Assembly (NCBI GenBank): GCA_040414865.1
Contig: JBEDUR010000109.1
Span: 1 to 5,609 of the forward strand
From: Palsa-461 sp040414865
Lineage (GTDB): Bacteria; Actinomycetota; Acidimicrobiia; Acidimicrobiales; RAAP-2
Direction of reading: 5' to 3'
DNA length: 5,609 nucleotides
The notes under the pieces are model-generated. The model did not search any database. It was given only the letters and a program-made list of their open reading frames with translations, and was not told the origin of the DNA. Of the stretch, positions 5,233 to 5,609 are shown piece after piece; position 1 is the first letter of the stretch, and each line of letters starts with the position of its first letter. The translations under genes were made by a program, and so were the position numbers.

Positions 5233-5609
5233 TTAGATACCCGGTCGATATCTCACGACATCATCGCTCTCTGGCTCGGTGTCAGAAGCGCCGGGCCCGG
5301 TGAGAGCGGTCACTACGGCCCTGACAAAGGGCTCCCCGTAACTCATCGACTCCTCATAACCCTCGCCGAAGGGCATAGGGAGATACCCGAGCCACACGGG
5401 TGCCAGCCCCGCTAAGAGAAGCGGGACATTGCGCGAGGTCTCGATCGCCCTTCCGAATGCATGGAAGGCCTCGCCCGGAACTGAAACCACGCGGGCGGCA
5501 CCGATCGACCATTCGACCAGCTCCACTCTCATCGTCGCGGCATCTACCATCTGAGCGAGCCGCGTGTCACCGACCGGAAGGTCCAAAAGCTCGCAGCGCA
5601 GCACCTCGA
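5233..5609 (-). CDS. Neutral/alkaline ceramidase-like protein, C-terminal end (partial)
   Basis: The frame is open to the right edge and ends with TAA at 5233, so only the C-terminal 125 or so residues are seen. A GTG at 5604 could be read as a start but is more likely internal, because the frame continues upstream and no Shine-Dalgarno is visible in the five bases left. The fragment has the order SIGAARVVSVPGEAF, then a helix, then GLAPVWLGYLPM, then EGYEESMSYGEPF. This resembles the C-terminal part of neutral/alkaline ceramidase family proteins, which carry VGIPGE...F and a GYLPT...YEE...YE block. Those enzymes hydrolyse the amide bond of ceramides, but many bacterial relatives have unknown substrates. 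The zinc-binding histidines would lie outside the window, so catalysis cannot be judged. The final 20 residues are acidic and unconserved. Confidence 0.55.
   Translation of the reverse strand, partial: EVLRCELLDLPVGDTRLAQMVDAATMRVELVEWSIGAARVVSVPGEAFHAFGRAIETSRNVPLLLAGLAPVWLGYLPMPFGEGYEESMSYGEPFVRAVVTALTGPGASDTEPESDDVVRYRPGI

Overview
The window reads as GC-rich chromosomal DNA from an actinomycete or close relative. The grounds are the high GC content, the GTG/TTG/ATG start usage, a DrrA/DrrB-like ABC-2 exporter pair and a remnant of an ATP-dependent DNA ligase. No genus can be named from the sequence alone. Every convincing gene lies on the minus strand, so in transcription order the window runs from high to low coordinates.

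In that order it holds five things. (1) The C-terminal end of a protein resembling neutral/alkaline ceramidases, cut by the right edge (5233-5609). (2) A 265-bp gap carrying a perfect 8+8 bp dyad, then a complete transketolase of the short, animal-like type (3087-4967, 626 aa, start set by a strong Shine-Dalgarno). (3) A ligase gene start 52 bp downstream (3034), with its own ribosome binding site and the catalytic KLDGER motif, whose homology to ligases stops after about 56 residues (2867). (4) About 700 bp without a credible gene: a roughly 80% GC block full of short direct and inverted repeats (about 2560-2866), a cluster of tight three-base-loop hairpins (2389-2527), and a leader region (2135-2388). 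(5) A translationally coupled ABC exporter: ATPase (1178-2134) and permease (3-1181). The permease has six predicted membrane segments and an unusual soluble tail of about 130 residues.

Transketolase is central carbon metabolism (non-oxidative pentose phosphate pathway). The ATPase and permease make one efflux or secretion complex with unknown substrate. No functional link between these modules is visible. The truncated ligase plus repeat block looks like a scar: an insertion with deletion, gene decay, or possibly an assembly junction. I found no CRISPR array, tRNA, rRNA, transposase or recognisable defence system. The most open questions are the repeat/hairpin segment at 2389-2866 and the soluble tail of the permease.
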